From contig NC_013037.1 in NCBI RefSeq assembly GCF_000023125.1, forward strand, positions 1,674,001 through 1,738,000: 64,000 bases of DNA. The letters run 5' to 3'. A program made the position numbers and the translations under genes. The notes beneath the pieces were generated by a model that saw only the letters and a list, made by a program, of their open reading frames with translations, was not told the DNA's origin and did not search any database. Below, piece after piece: positions 15,826 through 24,966 of the stretch (position 1 is its first letter; every line of letters starts with the position of its first letter). The DNA comes from Dyadobacter fermentans DSM 18053. GTDB lineage: Bacteria > Bacteroidota > Bacteroidia > Cytophagales > Spirosomataceae.

Positions 15826-18060
15826 TCATACCAGTTGATCAGGTGTGATGGGCAATGTCCTGATCCGCTTTCCCGTAGCATTGAAAACCGCATTGGCAAT
15901 GGCGCTTGCCACGCCTACGATGGCGATTTCGCCCAAGCCTTTGGAACCGATGGGATTGGCGTGCGGATCGGGCTTGTCGATGTAGTACACCTCGATAGGC
16001 GGGACATCGGCATGCACGGGGATATGGTAGCTGGCGAAGTCGGTCGTAACGTACCGCCCGAAGCGATGATCCATTTGCGAATGCTCCATCAATGCCATGC
16101 CGATCCCACCCACTACGCCGCCAATGGATTGGCTGCGTGCGGTTTTCGGGTTGATGATCGCGCCCACGTCCGCGCACGTAACCACGCGGGTCACGCGCAC
16201 CTCGCAGGTGAGCGGGTCCACCTCCACCTCTACGAAATGGCACCCGAAAGAATACATCGAGTACTGGTCCCGCTCCGCACCCGACTTCGATTCCTCCATT
16301 GCTTCCAGGCTGTCCAGCCGGTGGTACTTCAATATCTCCGAGAATGCAATTCCGGTCTGACCGCCCGTAGAGCCAAACACCCGGCCTTCCCTGACCACCA
16401 TCGGCCCCATTGATCTACCCTCCGGCATTTCCGAGGCCAGTGCAAGCAGCTTGGCCTTCAAGGCCTCGCAGGTCACATACACCGCCGAGCCCACGCTCGG
16501 GATCGTGGACGAGCCGTTCTGGCCGGGCGCGTCGGGCAGGTTGGAATGGCCTAGCTCAAACCGAACTTTTTTAGCTTCGAGCCCCAGTACTTTTGCCGCA
16601 ATGCGCGTCATGGCGGTGCCGGTACCCGGCCCGATGTCCATTGTCGCGCTGGAAACGGTCACTGAGCCGTCGGCATGCAGCACGGCCCGCGCCCTGGACG
16701 GATGCCGGTGATAGCCGTAAAGGCTCGAAGCCATTCCAACCCCGACCAGCTTGCCGTTCCGTCGTACCGATGCCGGTTCCATCCGGCGGTCGTGCCAGCG
16801 AAATTTCCCGGCACCCAGCTCGTAACACGCTTTCAGCGACTTGGCCGACCACGGCAGATTCCGCTCCGGATCGGTTTCAGCATAATTCTTCAACCGCAAT
16901 TCCAGCGGGTCCATTTTCAATGCAAATGCCAGCTCATCCATAGCCGATTCCAGGGCGAACATACCTGTGGCATCGCCCGGCCCGCGCATCCACGTAGGCG
17001 TACTCACGTCGAGCGGAAGCAGCCGGTAGCGCGTCGCCACGTGTGGACAGGCGTACAGGGCGCGGCTCGCAAGGACGGTCCGTTCGAGATGCTCTTCGTA
17101 CATGGACGTTTGCCCCGTGCCCTCATGCACAATGCCGAGCAGCCTGCCGTCCGCCGCCGCCCCCATGCTGATTTTCTGGACGGTATAAGGCCGGTAACCA
17201 ACGGATGTAAACATCTGCTCCCGGCCCAGAACCAGCTTCACGGGGCGTTTCAGGTGCCGTGCCGCCATCACCGCCGCCATGGTGTGCGGCCACACCCTTA
17301 TGCCAGAGCCAAATGCCCCGCCGATGTATTTCGCCACCACCTGCACATTTTCTCTTGGAATTTTAAAGGCCTGGGCGAGCTGTCCCTGCACCGATTTGAC
17401 GCCCTGGTTTTTGTCATAAACCGTAAGCTTGTCCTCCGCCTCCCAAACGGCGATAATCGCATGCGGTTCGAGCGGCTGGTGGTGCTGGGTGGGGATGGTG
17501 TATTCGGCTTCAATTTTGGTGTGTGCCTGATTTAATCCAGCCGAATCACCCCGGTCATAGTCTTGAAAAGGCGAACTTTTGGAACGCTGAACATTTTGAG
17601 GAACGACGGCCTTTTGGGTATTTTTCTCAAAATGCGTTTGATGTTTTTCCTGCTGATACGTCACGCGCACCAGCGACGCCGCATGTACCGCCTGCTCGCG
17701 CGTTCCCGCCACGACCATCGCTACGGGCTGGCCGTCGAAATAGATGAGCGGATCATAAAAAACGCGCAACGCCGTGCCGGTCGGGGCGCGTTCGGCGGGT
17801 TGCTTGCGGGCTGGCCAGCCGGGTACCTCGACCGCATCGACGTGGCTGATCACCGCGAGCACGCCCGGGGCGGCCGCGGCCTCGCGCGATTCTATATCCT
17901 TAATGCTGCCTTTCGCAATGGTACTCGTGACGAGCACGGCGTGGGCCAGGCCTGGAATGGCATATTCGGCGGAATAGGTTGCGGTGCCGGTCACTTTTGC
18001 CGCGCCGTCGACGCGGCTCAGCGAACTATCCGAAGGGTCATCCATGGGTTGTCTGGTCAT
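15826..18060 (-). CDS. paoC: Aldehyde oxidoreductase, molybdenum-binding subunit (PaoC-like)
   Basis: 744 residues of the xanthine dehydrogenase family catalytic subunit, close in length to PaoC/YagR. The N-terminal a/b hammerhead domain contains SRVDGAAKVTGTATYSAEYA. The molybdenum cofactor-binding half has KYIGGAFGSGIRVWPH, TWMRGPGDATGMFALESAMDE and PNGSST-type substitute GQNGSSTIPSVGS. The catalytic glutamate is in GSKGLGE (about residue 711). It oxidises aldehydes using the molybdenum centre and passes electrons to the FeS and FAD subunits. The gene starts 6 bp after the FAD subunit gene. It has no signal peptide of its own, so it would be co-exported with the Tat-targeted FeS subunit, as in PaoABC. 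Confidence 0.9.
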   Translation of the reverse strand: MTRQPMDDPSDSSLSRVDGAAKVTGTATYSAEYAIPGLAHAVLVTSTIAKGSIKDIESREAAAAPGVLAVISHVDAVEVPGWPARKQPAERAPTGTALRVFYDPLIYFDGQPVAMVVAGTREQAVHAASLVRVTYQQEKHQTHFEKNTQKAVVPQNVQRSKSSPFQDYDRGDSAGLNQAHTKIEAEYTIPTQHHQPLEPHAIIAVWEAEDKLTVYDKNQGVKSVQGQLAQAFKIPRENVQVVAKYIGGAFGSGIRVWPHTMAAVMAARHLKRPVKLVLGREQMFTSVGYRPYTVQKISMGAAADGRLLGIVHEGTGQTSMYEEHLERTVLASRALYACPHVATRYRLLPLDVSTPTWMRGPGDATGMFALESAMDELAFALKMDPLELRLKNYAETDPERNLPWSAKSLKACYELGAGKFRWHDRRMEPASVRRNGKLVGVGMASSLYGYHRHPSRARAVLHADGSVTVSSATMDIGPGTGTAMTRIAAKVLGLEAKKVRFELGHSNLPDAPGQNGSSTIPSVGSAVYVTCEALKAKLLALASEMPEGRSMGPMVVREGRVFGSTGGQTGIAFSEILKYHRLDSLEAMEESKSGAERDQYSMYSFGCHFVEVEVDPLTCEVRVTRVVTCADVGAIINPKTARSQSIGGVVGGIGMALMEHSQMDHRFGRYVTTDFASYHIPVHADVPPIEVYYIDKPDPHANPIGSKGLGEIAIVGVASAIANAVFNATGKRIRTLPITPDQLV

Positions 18061-18066
18061 AGCCGG

Positions 18067-19074
18067 TTAGGAAATCCCCGCTGCGAGTTTCAACGCCGCA
18101 ACGATCGCATTGGAAGTAAGTCTGATTTTGAATGCATTTTGCTCCGTGGCTTTGGCGCTCTTCATTTCATGCTCCGCAACTTCCCTGAAAAGCTTCTCCG
18201 AGGGCGCCTGCCCTCTCAGCATCAGGTCCACGGCCCAGTAGCGCCACGGCTTGTGCGCCACACCGCCGAGTGCCATGCGCGCGTCCCAGATCTTGCCGCC
18301 GTCAATTTGCAACGCAGCAGCCACCGACACCAGTGCAAAGGCGTAAGACGCGCGGTCGCGCACTTTCAGGTAATGGCTGTGCCGGGCAAATGCATTGTCC
18401 TCCACCTCGATGGCCGTGATCAGCTCACCCGGGCGCAGGTTGGTATCGAGCTCGGGTTGCTGGGTGGTTAGCCGGTGGAAATCTTTCATCATCACCCGCC
18501 GCTCGCCATCCGGGCCGTTCACGACCACGGTTGTTTCCAAAGCGGTGAGGGCCACGCACATATCGCTCGGGTGAACGGCCAGGCAGGAGGATTTTTCGAT
18601 CCCCCCGAAACCATTTCCCGCGAAAAATATGGCGTGCGTGCGGTTAATGCCCTCTTCCGCGCCACAGCCCGAGCCGGGCTTGCGCTTGTTGCAGGGTAAT
18701 GCGAGGTCGTAAAAATAGCTGCATCGCGTCCGTTGGAGCAGGTTCCCGCCCACGGTGGCCATGTTACGCAACTGGCCCGATGCGCCCGCCAGCAATGCCT
18801 GGGCGAGAAGCGGCTGGCGCGTTTGGATCAGCCTATGCTCCGCCACGTCGCTATTGAGGGCTAATGCGCCAATGCGGACACGGTCGTTGCGGTGTTCTAT
18901 TTTTCTTAATGGGAGATGATTAATATCAATCAGTTTGGCGGGCGAGGTAACGCCCCGCTTCATGAGGTCGATCAGGTTGGTACCGCCGGCAATGTACTGC
19001 GCTTCCGGATTGTCACCAGCCATAGTAACGGCCTCGGCAACCGTTTTGGGTCGAAGGTATTGAAATGGCCTCAT
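18067..19074 (-). CDS. paoB: Aldehyde oxidoreductase, FAD-binding subunit with extra FeS cluster (PaoB-like)
   Basis: 335 residues. FAD-binding segments are AGGTNLIDLMKRG (29-41) and GASGQLRNMATVGGNLLQ (97-114). Immediately after come cysteines 118, 128 and 137 in the pattern RCSYFYDLALPCNKRKPGSGC, which in PaoB-type subunits binds an additional [4Fe-4S] cluster; most xanthine dehydrogenase FAD subunits lack it. This is the main reason for choosing the PaoABC subgroup. The ATG overlaps the end of the FeS-subunit gene by 4 bp (19071-19074), implying translational coupling and equal stoichiometry. Confidence 0.9.
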   Translation of the reverse strand: MRPFQYLRPKTVAEAVTMAGDNPEAQYIAGGTNLIDLMKRGVTSPAKLIDINHLPLRKIEHRNDRVRIGALALNSDVAEHRLIQTRQPLLAQALLAGASGQLRNMATVGGNLLQRTRCSYFYDLALPCNKRKPGSGCGAEEGINRTHAIFFAGNGFGGIEKSSCLAVHPSDMCVALTALETTVVVNGPDGERRVMMKDFHRLTTQQPELDTNLRPGELITAIEVEDNAFARHSHYLKVRDRASYAFALVSVAAALQIDGGKIWDARMALGGVAHKPWRYWAVDLMLRGQAPSEKLFREVAEHEMKSAKATEQNAFKIRLTSNAIVAALKLAAGIS

Positions 19075-19697
19075 ACCTTTGTCCCTGCTTTTTTAACTTC
19101 CAGGATCGCGTCCACGATATTCGGGTAAGCCCCGCATCGACAGAGGTTTCCGCTCATATATTCCCGGACCGATTCTGCCGACCCGGCGTGTCCTTCGCGG
19201 ATGCAGGCCACGCCCGACATGAGCTGGCCCGGCGTGCAGTAGCCGCATTGAAAACCATCGTGTTTCACAAATGCCTCCTGTAACGGATGCAGCTGGTCAC
19301 CGTTTGAGAGGCCTTCGACGGTCGTGATTTTCCGGCCGTGCTGCATCACCGCGAAGCTCAGGCACGACAGCGTCCGGCGGCCGTCCACGTGCACGGTACA
19401 AGCCCCGCATTGACCCAGATCGCAGCCCTTTTTGGTACCGGTAAGGCCCAGGTTTTCGCGAAGCAAGTCCAGCAGCGTCATGCGCGGATCGACCGACAGG
19501 CGCCTCCTTTTGCTATTGATCATCAGCGAAATCGTCACCTTCACCGCATTCCCTACCGGCCCGTCGTCCGGGGCCGAGTGCAAGAGGCCTGACGGGGCGA
19601 TCGAAAGGCCGGCAATGGCGATCGATTGTTTGAGAAAAAAGCGCCGGTTTTCGTTCTCGGCATCGGGTGAGGCTTCGTTATCAATGGCCATGACCAT
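19071..19697 (-). CDS. paoA: Aldehyde oxidoreductase, [2Fe-2S] subunit with Tat signal (PaoA-like)
   Basis: 208 residues. The N-terminus carries a twin-arginine motif, NRRFFLKQS (Arg18-Arg19), then a hydrophobic stretch, indicating Tat export of the folded complex to the periplasm. The plant-type [2Fe-2S] cluster uses cysteines 92, 97, 100 and 112 (GCDLGQCGAC, then SCLS). The second cluster uses 151, 154, 186 and 188 (QCGYCTPGQ, then LCRCGAYPN). It relays electrons between the molybdenum and FAD subunits. It is the first gene of a three-gene operon, 94 bp after the GH95 gene on the same strand. The cofactor chaperone normally needed (PaoD/XdhC type) is not in this window. Confidence 0.92.
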   Translation of the reverse strand: MVMAIDNEASPDAENENRRFFLKQSIAIAGLSIAPSGLLHSAPDDGPVGNAVKVTISLMINSKRRRLSVDPRMTLLDLLRENLGLTGTKKGCDLGQCGACTVHVDGRRTLSCLSFAVMQHGRKITTVEGLSNGDQLHPLQEAFVKHDGFQCGYCTPGQLMSGVACIREGHAGSAESVREYMSGNLCRCGAYPNIVDAILEVKKAGTKV

Positions 19698-19791
19698 CCG
19701 GTTTCGGTGAATTTACAGGCAAAAGTTATTTCCACGCCTGATTTACCGGTCGGATGGCCATGTTATGAGAAGGCGCGGTAAGTAAGCGCTG

Positions 19792-22164
19792 CTATCTGAA
19801 ATCGTTTGCCGTCCAGGTTTTTGCCTTCCCGGCCGCTAATGCCGCGTCGATCGTTTTGCTACCGTATTTCAGCACACGTTTCTGCGCGGTGGCCGACGTG
19901 AGGGTCACCGTTTTCAGTTTTCCATTCTCCCAAACTTCGTCGACCGTTACATTGCCCCGCGCTTTCAATCCTTTCACGGAGCCGGTCGGCCAGGCGTCGG
20001 GCAATGCGGGCAGGAGTTCGATCACGCCGGTTTGCGATTGCAGAAGCATTTCGGCCACGCCCGCCGTGGAGCCCATGTTACCGTCTAGCTGGAATGGCGG
20101 ATGCGCGCAAAGGAGATTGGCATACGATCCGCCGCCGTCGGCCATGTTGGTTCCCTGGCTTGCCACAGGCCTCAGCACGCTTTTGAACAACTTATGCGCG
20201 CGGTTACCATCCTGCAAGCGCGCCCAGAAATTCACTTTCCACGCCAGCGACCAGCCCGTGCCGTCGTCGCCGCGGGCATTCAGGCTCACCCGAGCCGCTT
20301 CGGCCTCGGCCGGGGTTTGCGCATTGGAAATCTGCTTGCCCGGGTGCAATGCAAACAAATGCGAAACGTGGCGGTGGTGATTCGTGGAATCGTCCACGTC
20401 TTCGCGCCATTCCTGTAACTGCTTCCAGCGGCCGATCTGCAACGGCAGGATCTTGTCGCGCGTGCTGCGGGCTTTTTGCGCAAAATCCTGGTCGACACCC
20501 AGTATTGCGGCAGCCTCGGCGGTGTTGTTGAGCACGTCCCAGGCCATTTCATGGTCCATGGTGGCGCCGGTTGAAATGCCGCCATGCTCGGGCGAGTACG
20601 ACGGAGACGACACCAGCCGGCCCCTGCCGTCGTCAGTAAGATAATCCATCCAGAACTCCGACGCCTCCTTCATGATCGGATAGGCTGTGTTTTTCAGGAA
20701 TGCCTTGTCGTTGGTAAATGCATAATGCTCCCACAAATGCTGGCTGAGCCACGCCGCACCGCCCGGGAAAAAGCCCCACGGAAAATCCCAGCCCGGCGAG
20801 GTATACCCGTAGGCGTTCAGCATCGTGTTCACGATCCAGCCTTTTGCATTGAAAAACTCCTTCGCAGCAAGCCGTCCCGGCGCTACAATGGACTGCGTGA
20901 AATCCATCAGCGGCACATGGCATTCGGACAAATTCGTCACCTCCGCAGGCCAGTAGAGCATCTGAATATTGATATTGGTATGATAATCGTTCGCCCAGGG
21001 GGGATTGGTACTGTCGTTCCATTTGCCTTGCAAGCTCATGGGCATCGTGCCGGGGCGCGTGGACGAGATCATCAGGTAGCGACCATATTGAAAATACAGT
21101 TCTTCCAGGCGGCCATCGGCCTGTCCGGCCGAATAGGCCTTTTGCCGCTGGTCCGTCGGGATAGCGGGCGCGTCGGCATTACCTAATGTGAGCGCCACGC
21201 GATCGAACAGGCTGTGGTAATCTTTCTGCTGCGCGGCGACCAGCGACGCGTAGTTTTTTCCGGCCACTCCGGCCATGGTTGCGGCATTGGCCTTTTTGTA
21301 GTCGTTGCCTTTATAATCAGGGAATTTCATCACATAATCCGTCGCCACGGTGTGGATCAGGACAATGGACCTGGCGCCTGTCACCGTGAGCACGCCATCG
21401 CTGAAAGCCGTTTTACCGTCGGTATCAATACGGTACACGGTTTCGAACTCCTGGTGGTTATCCTTCAAATGCCCGCCGAATGTGTACTGCTTGCCCTCAA
21501 AGCGCTCATAATCCTTCGCATGCGGCGTTTCGAAGCGGATTGAGTAGGTTTCGGGCGTCGACGATGTGAAGCGGTACACCATTACTTTGGCTGGATAATT
21601 GCCGAAATAGCTTCTTTCAAACCGCGTACCGCCTGCTTCGTACTGCACTTTGCCCAGCGCGTCGGAAATATTCAGTTCGCGGCGGTAGTTCTGCGCGGCG
21701 CCTTTGGAGGGCATTTTAATGAAAAGATCGCCCACCGTTTGCTGCGCGCCGAAATCGGAGGAAGGCGTATTTTCCTTCTTTTCATGTATCGCGCCGGTGA
21801 GTTCTTTGTTCGCCAGTGCGTGCGCCTCCTTCAATTTCCCGGCTGCGAGCAGTTCGCGCACTTCGGGCAAATGTTTATGAGCTTCTTTTTTTATACCAAA
21901 ATTATAATCCGCATTCGCGCCCTTACCGCCTGCCCAGAGGCTGCCTTCCGAGAACTGAATGCGTTCTTCGTCCGTCCCGCCGAAAAACATGGCCCCGACA
22001 TGGCCATTACCGATCGGCAATGCCTGCGTCATCCATTCTTTTGCGGGCTGGTCGTACCAGAGCGATAAGGGTGCGGTCTTGGAAGTAGGCTGCGCTTGCA
22101 GCGGGGCCAATGCGGTAGCCGCGAAGAGCAGCAGGGAGAGGCTGGAAAGTAACGTATTATGCAT
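19792..22164 (-). CDS. Glycoside hydrolase family 95 alpha-L-fucosidase (or related galactosidase)
   Basis: 790 residues from the ATG at 22164; five codons upstream only a TTG is available. A signal peptide (about 1-25, ending LQAQ) exports it. The N-terminal GH95 beta-sandwich contains YDQPAKEWMTQALPIGNGHV and SEGSLWAGG. The (alpha/alpha)6 catalytic domain has NDYHTNINIQMLYWPAEVTN, the paired Asn signature; SPSYSPEHGG, with the glutamate corresponding to the family's general acid; and FQLDGNMGSTAGVAEML, with the aspartate of the catalytic apparatus. GH95 enzymes are inverting and mainly release terminal L-fucose; some act on L-galactose. No SusCD pair is adjacent, so its glycan source is open. 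Confidence 0.93.
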   Translation of the reverse strand: MHNTLLSSLSLLLFAATALAPLQAQPTSKTAPLSLWYDQPAKEWMTQALPIGNGHVGAMFFGGTDEERIQFSEGSLWAGGKGANADYNFGIKKEAHKHLPEVRELLAAGKLKEAHALANKELTGAIHEKKENTPSSDFGAQQTVGDLFIKMPSKGAAQNYRRELNISDALGKVQYEAGGTRFERSYFGNYPAKVMVYRFTSSTPETYSIRFETPHAKDYERFEGKQYTFGGHLKDNHQEFETVYRIDTDGKTAFSDGVLTVTGARSIVLIHTVATDYVMKFPDYKGNDYKKANAATMAGVAGKNYASLVAAQQKDYHSLFDRVALTLGNADAPAIPTDQRQKAYSAGQADGRLEELYFQYGRYLMISSTRPGTMPMSLQGKWNDSTNPPWANDYHTNINIQMLYWPAEVTNLSECHVPLMDFTQSIVAPGRLAAKEFFNAKGWIVNTMLNAYGYTSPGWDFPWGFFPGGAAWLSQHLWEHYAFTNDKAFLKNTAYPIMKEASEFWMDYLTDDGRGRLVSSPSYSPEHGGISTGATMDHEMAWDVLNNTAEAAAILGVDQDFAQKARSTRDKILPLQIGRWKQLQEWREDVDDSTNHHRHVSHLFALHPGKQISNAQTPAEAEAARVSLNARGDDGTGWSLAWKVNFWARLQDGNRAHKLFKSVLRPVASQGTNMADGGGSYANLLCAHPPFQLDGNMGSTAGVAEMLLQSQTGVIELLPALPDAWPTGSVKGLKARGNVTVDEVWENGKLKTVTLTSATAQKRVLKYGSKTIDAALAAGKAKTWTANDFR

Positions 22165-22544
22165 ATGAGGTTTTGGCAAATAATGGTAAAATTAGAAGCC
22201 GTTGTTGAATAAAAAACCTATTTCAAACAAAAACCTGCCCGGATCGGGCTCAGCCGCAATCATCCGGAGGCGCGAAAGGATTGCCGCCCAACAAGCCATT
22301 ATTCGCCGTTTTGAAGGAAAGGCCAAATAAAATCACCCAAATTCACAGTTTTGCGGAATTTCGGAGAGAAATAAGTTAATATCGGTAAAAAAGCCGCTAA
22401 TTCACATCAAGTTTTTGGTTTTCCGACCTGCTAATTTTACAAATAGATAATTTTCAAAACGGGCCGCCGGGCCTGCTTACTAACCCAACTGCCTACGCAA
22501 CAGGCGGCCAGTATCTTATTGCCTTTTTATTCGTGAACGGAGCT
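22165..22544. other. Divergent intergenic region, GH95 / S9 peptidase
   Basis: 380 bp between two divergent genes, so it should hold both promoters. Near-matches to the -7 element (TAATTTTA) occur at 22432-22439 on the + strand, and a similar AATTTTAC lies near 22190 on the - strand. Neither has a well-spaced TTTG. No repeat, RNA gene or ORF of note was seen. Confidence 0.6.
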
Positions 22545-24875
22545 ATGAAAATCCCTAACCCAGGCTTTTACAAAAAACTTTACCTGCACACGATCAGCGC
22601 GTTATGCATTGCTACACCGCTGGTGGCCCAGAAATCGCTGCCGGCGTATCAACCCAGTCCGGCGGAGCTCGCGGCGTCATACAAGCGGATGGCGCTCATG
22701 GATTCGCTCACCAAAGGAAGCGTGCTGAAAGCGCAGGTACAGCCGAATTGGCTCGCGGACGGGCAGTCGTTTTGGTACAGGAATGTATTAAAGGATAGTT
22801 TGACTGAATATATGGTTGTAAAACCGGCCGAAGGCAAAAAAACTCCCGCTTTTGACCAGGCGAAACTCGCCGCGGCACTTTCCAAAGCGTACGACTCTAC
22901 TTTCTCGGCGACGAAGTTGTGGATCAGCGACATTCATTTCGAACCCGAAAAACACAGTATTATCCTGCAAAGCAAAGGCAAATGGTTCGCGTACGACACC
23001 GAATCGGGCACGGCGCGGAAAATCGACAAGCCGGACTTTCCCAAACCGAAAGAAATCGGCTGGACGAAGCAGCTGAGCCGCTGGGGCCGGTTCCGGGCCG
23101 ACAGCGTGTCGCCCGACAAGCAAACGAAGGCATTTGTGCGCAATGGCAATATTTATTTGGGTAAAAAGGAAGATAAAATCGGTAAACAGCTGACCTACGA
23201 CGGCAACCCGCTGAAACCTTACGGCGAGCTGAGCTGGTCACCCGATGGCAAATACCTGGTGTGCTATCGGATTGATCGCCGTGACGAACGGCAGGTGAGC
23301 ATTATCTTCTCTTCATTGCCCAACACCACCCGCGGCGAGGTAAAAACCCGTGGCTATGCGCAACCGGGCGATGAATTTACGAGCTACGAAATGCACGTGA
23401 TCGATGTCCAAAGCGGTAAATCGGTGCAAGTACAATCGGAAGTGATCGACTTTTTCAATGCACCCGTGATACGCTGGCGCAAAGGCGACGCCACGCATTT
23501 TACCTACGAAAAAGTAGACCGCGGCCACCAGCGCTTCCGCGTCATCGAAGTGGACGCCACGAGCGGTGCTACGAAGCACATCATCGACGAGCAGAGCAAT
23601 ACATTCATTTACCAGAACATGATTTACACGCATTACCAGCCTGAAAGTCACGAAATTATCTGGGTTTCCGAGAAAGATGGCTGGCGACACATTTACCTGG
23701 TGGACGAGCAAACGGGCAAGATCAAAAACCAGGTAACCAAAGGCGATTGGGTGGTGCGCGACATCGACAGCATCGACACGCAGAAACGCGAAGTGTGGTT
23801 CAAAGCGAGCGGAATGAATGCGAACGAAGACCCGTATCACATTCATTATTACCGCGTTAAGTTCGATGGAACAGGCCTCGTAAAATTGACCGACCACGCC
23901 AAAGCCACGCACCAGCTCACATTTTCTCCCGACAGAACTTACTACGTCGACACCTACTCGACCATGACTACCGCGCCGGTTTCGGAACTGCGCAAAACGG
24001 CCGACGGCTCGCTGGTGACGAAACTCGAAACCGCAGATATTTCCCCGTACCTCACTTTGGGCTTCAAACTGCCGGAGATTTTCAAGGCTAAAGGCCGCGA
24101 CGGCAAAACCGACATCTGGGGCATCGTGTACCGCCCAAGCCACTTCGATCCGAAAAAGAAATACCCGATCATCGAAAACATTTATGCAGGCCCGCAGGAC
24201 TCGTTTGTTCCGAAGGCATTCCGCCATTATGGTGAGATGCAAAGCATGGCCGAGCTGGGCTTCATTGTGGTGCAAATGGACGGAATGGGCACTTACAACC
24301 GCTCCAAGGCATTCCACGACGTATGCTGGCAGAACCTGGCCGACGCAGGTTTCCCCGATCGCATTGCGTGGATGAAAGCATTGGCAGACAAATATCCGCA
24401 GGTGGACTCGACCCGCGTGGGCGTGTACGGAACATCCGCGGGGGGCCAGAATTCCCTCGGTGCATTGCTCTTCCACCCGGGCTTTTACGATGCGGCGGTT
24501 TCGGCATGCGGCTGCCACGACAACCGCGTCGATAAGCAATGGTGGAATGAGCAATGGATGGGCTATCCGGTGGGCAAGCATTACGACGAGCAGTCGAATG
24601 TGACGAATGCGGCCAAATTGCAGGGCGATTTGCTGCTTATTGTAGGCGAGGTGGACACCAACGTGCCGCCCGAAAGCACTTACCGCGTGGCCGACGCATT
24701 GATTAAGGCCAACAAGGAGTTTGACCTGCTCGTAGTGCCCGGCATGGGCCACAGCGACGGCGGGCCTTACGGGCGCCGCAAAAAGCGGGACTTTTTTGTA
24801 CAAAAACTTTTAGGTGTAAATCCTCCGAACAGAAACAGGCAGACCGCCGCAGAGCCAGTCGGGCTTGGGCGGTAA
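22545..24875 (+). CDS. S9-family serine peptidase (dipeptidyl peptidase IV-like), secreted
   Basis: 776 residues from the ATG at 22545. A GTG at 22533 is possible but would place four extra residues before an otherwise normal signal peptide (MKIPNPGFYKKLYLHTISAL, ending LVAQ). The N-terminal two-thirds is a DPP IV-type beta-propeller (ELSWSPDGKYLVCYR, QLTFSPDRTYYVD). The C-terminal alpha/beta hydrolase has nucleophile serine in GTSAGG (about 630), aspartate in GEVDTNVPP (about 704) and histidine in GMGHSDGG (about 736). Such enzymes cut dipeptides, often after proline, in the periplasm. It is the first + strand gene of a cluster that also has an M24 peptidase. Confidence 0.92.
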   Translation: MKIPNPGFYKKLYLHTISALCIATPLVAQKSLPAYQPSPAELAASYKRMALMDSLTKGSVLKAQVQPNWLADGQSFWYRNVLKDSLTEYMVVKPAEGKKTPAFDQAKLAAALSKAYDSTFSATKLWISDIHFEPEKHSIILQSKGKWFAYDTESGTARKIDKPDFPKPKEIGWTKQLSRWGRFRADSVSPDKQTKAFVRNGNIYLGKKEDKIGKQLTYDGNPLKPYGELSWSPDGKYLVCYRIDRRDERQVSIIFSSLPNTTRGEVKTRGYAQPGDEFTSYEMHVIDVQSGKSVQVQSEVIDFFNAPVIRWRKGDATHFTYEKVDRGHQRFRVIEVDATSGATKHIIDEQSNTFIYQNMIYTHYQPESHEIIWVSEKDGWRHIYLVDEQTGKIKNQVTKGDWVVRDIDSIDTQKREVWFKASGMNANEDPYHIHYYRVKFDGTGLVKLTDHAKATHQLTFSPDRTYYVDTYSTMTTAPVSELRKTADGSLVTKLETADISPYLTLGFKLPEIFKAKGRDGKTDIWGIVYRPSHFDPKKKYPIIENIYAGPQDSFVPKAFRHYGEMQSMAELGFIVVQMDGMGTYNRSKAFHDVCWQNLADAGFPDRIAWMKALADKYPQVDSTRVGVYGTSAGGQNSLGALLFHPGFYDAAVSACGCHDNRVDKQWWNEQWMGYPVGKHYDEQSNVTNAAKLQGDLLLIVGEVDTNVPPESTYRVADALIKANKEFDLLVVPGMGHSDGGPYGRRKKRDFFVQKLLGVNPPNRNRQTAAEPVGLGR

Positions 24876-24966
24876 GCGTGCCTGCATATTGACATGACGA
24901 TTGCAATTTTATGAGAAGGCGGCCTCCCGCCTTGCAGTTACCCTTATGCGCTTAGCTTTCATTTTT

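Noticed and set aside
15797..15830. Hairpin between the small membrane protein and paoC-like genes as a terminator
   Set aside because: Short stem with a wobble, no T-run.
24916..24933. Hairpin AAGGCGG/CCGCCTT before the ThuA fusion gene as a terminator
   Set aside because: Stem is only 7 bp and no T-run follows on either strand.
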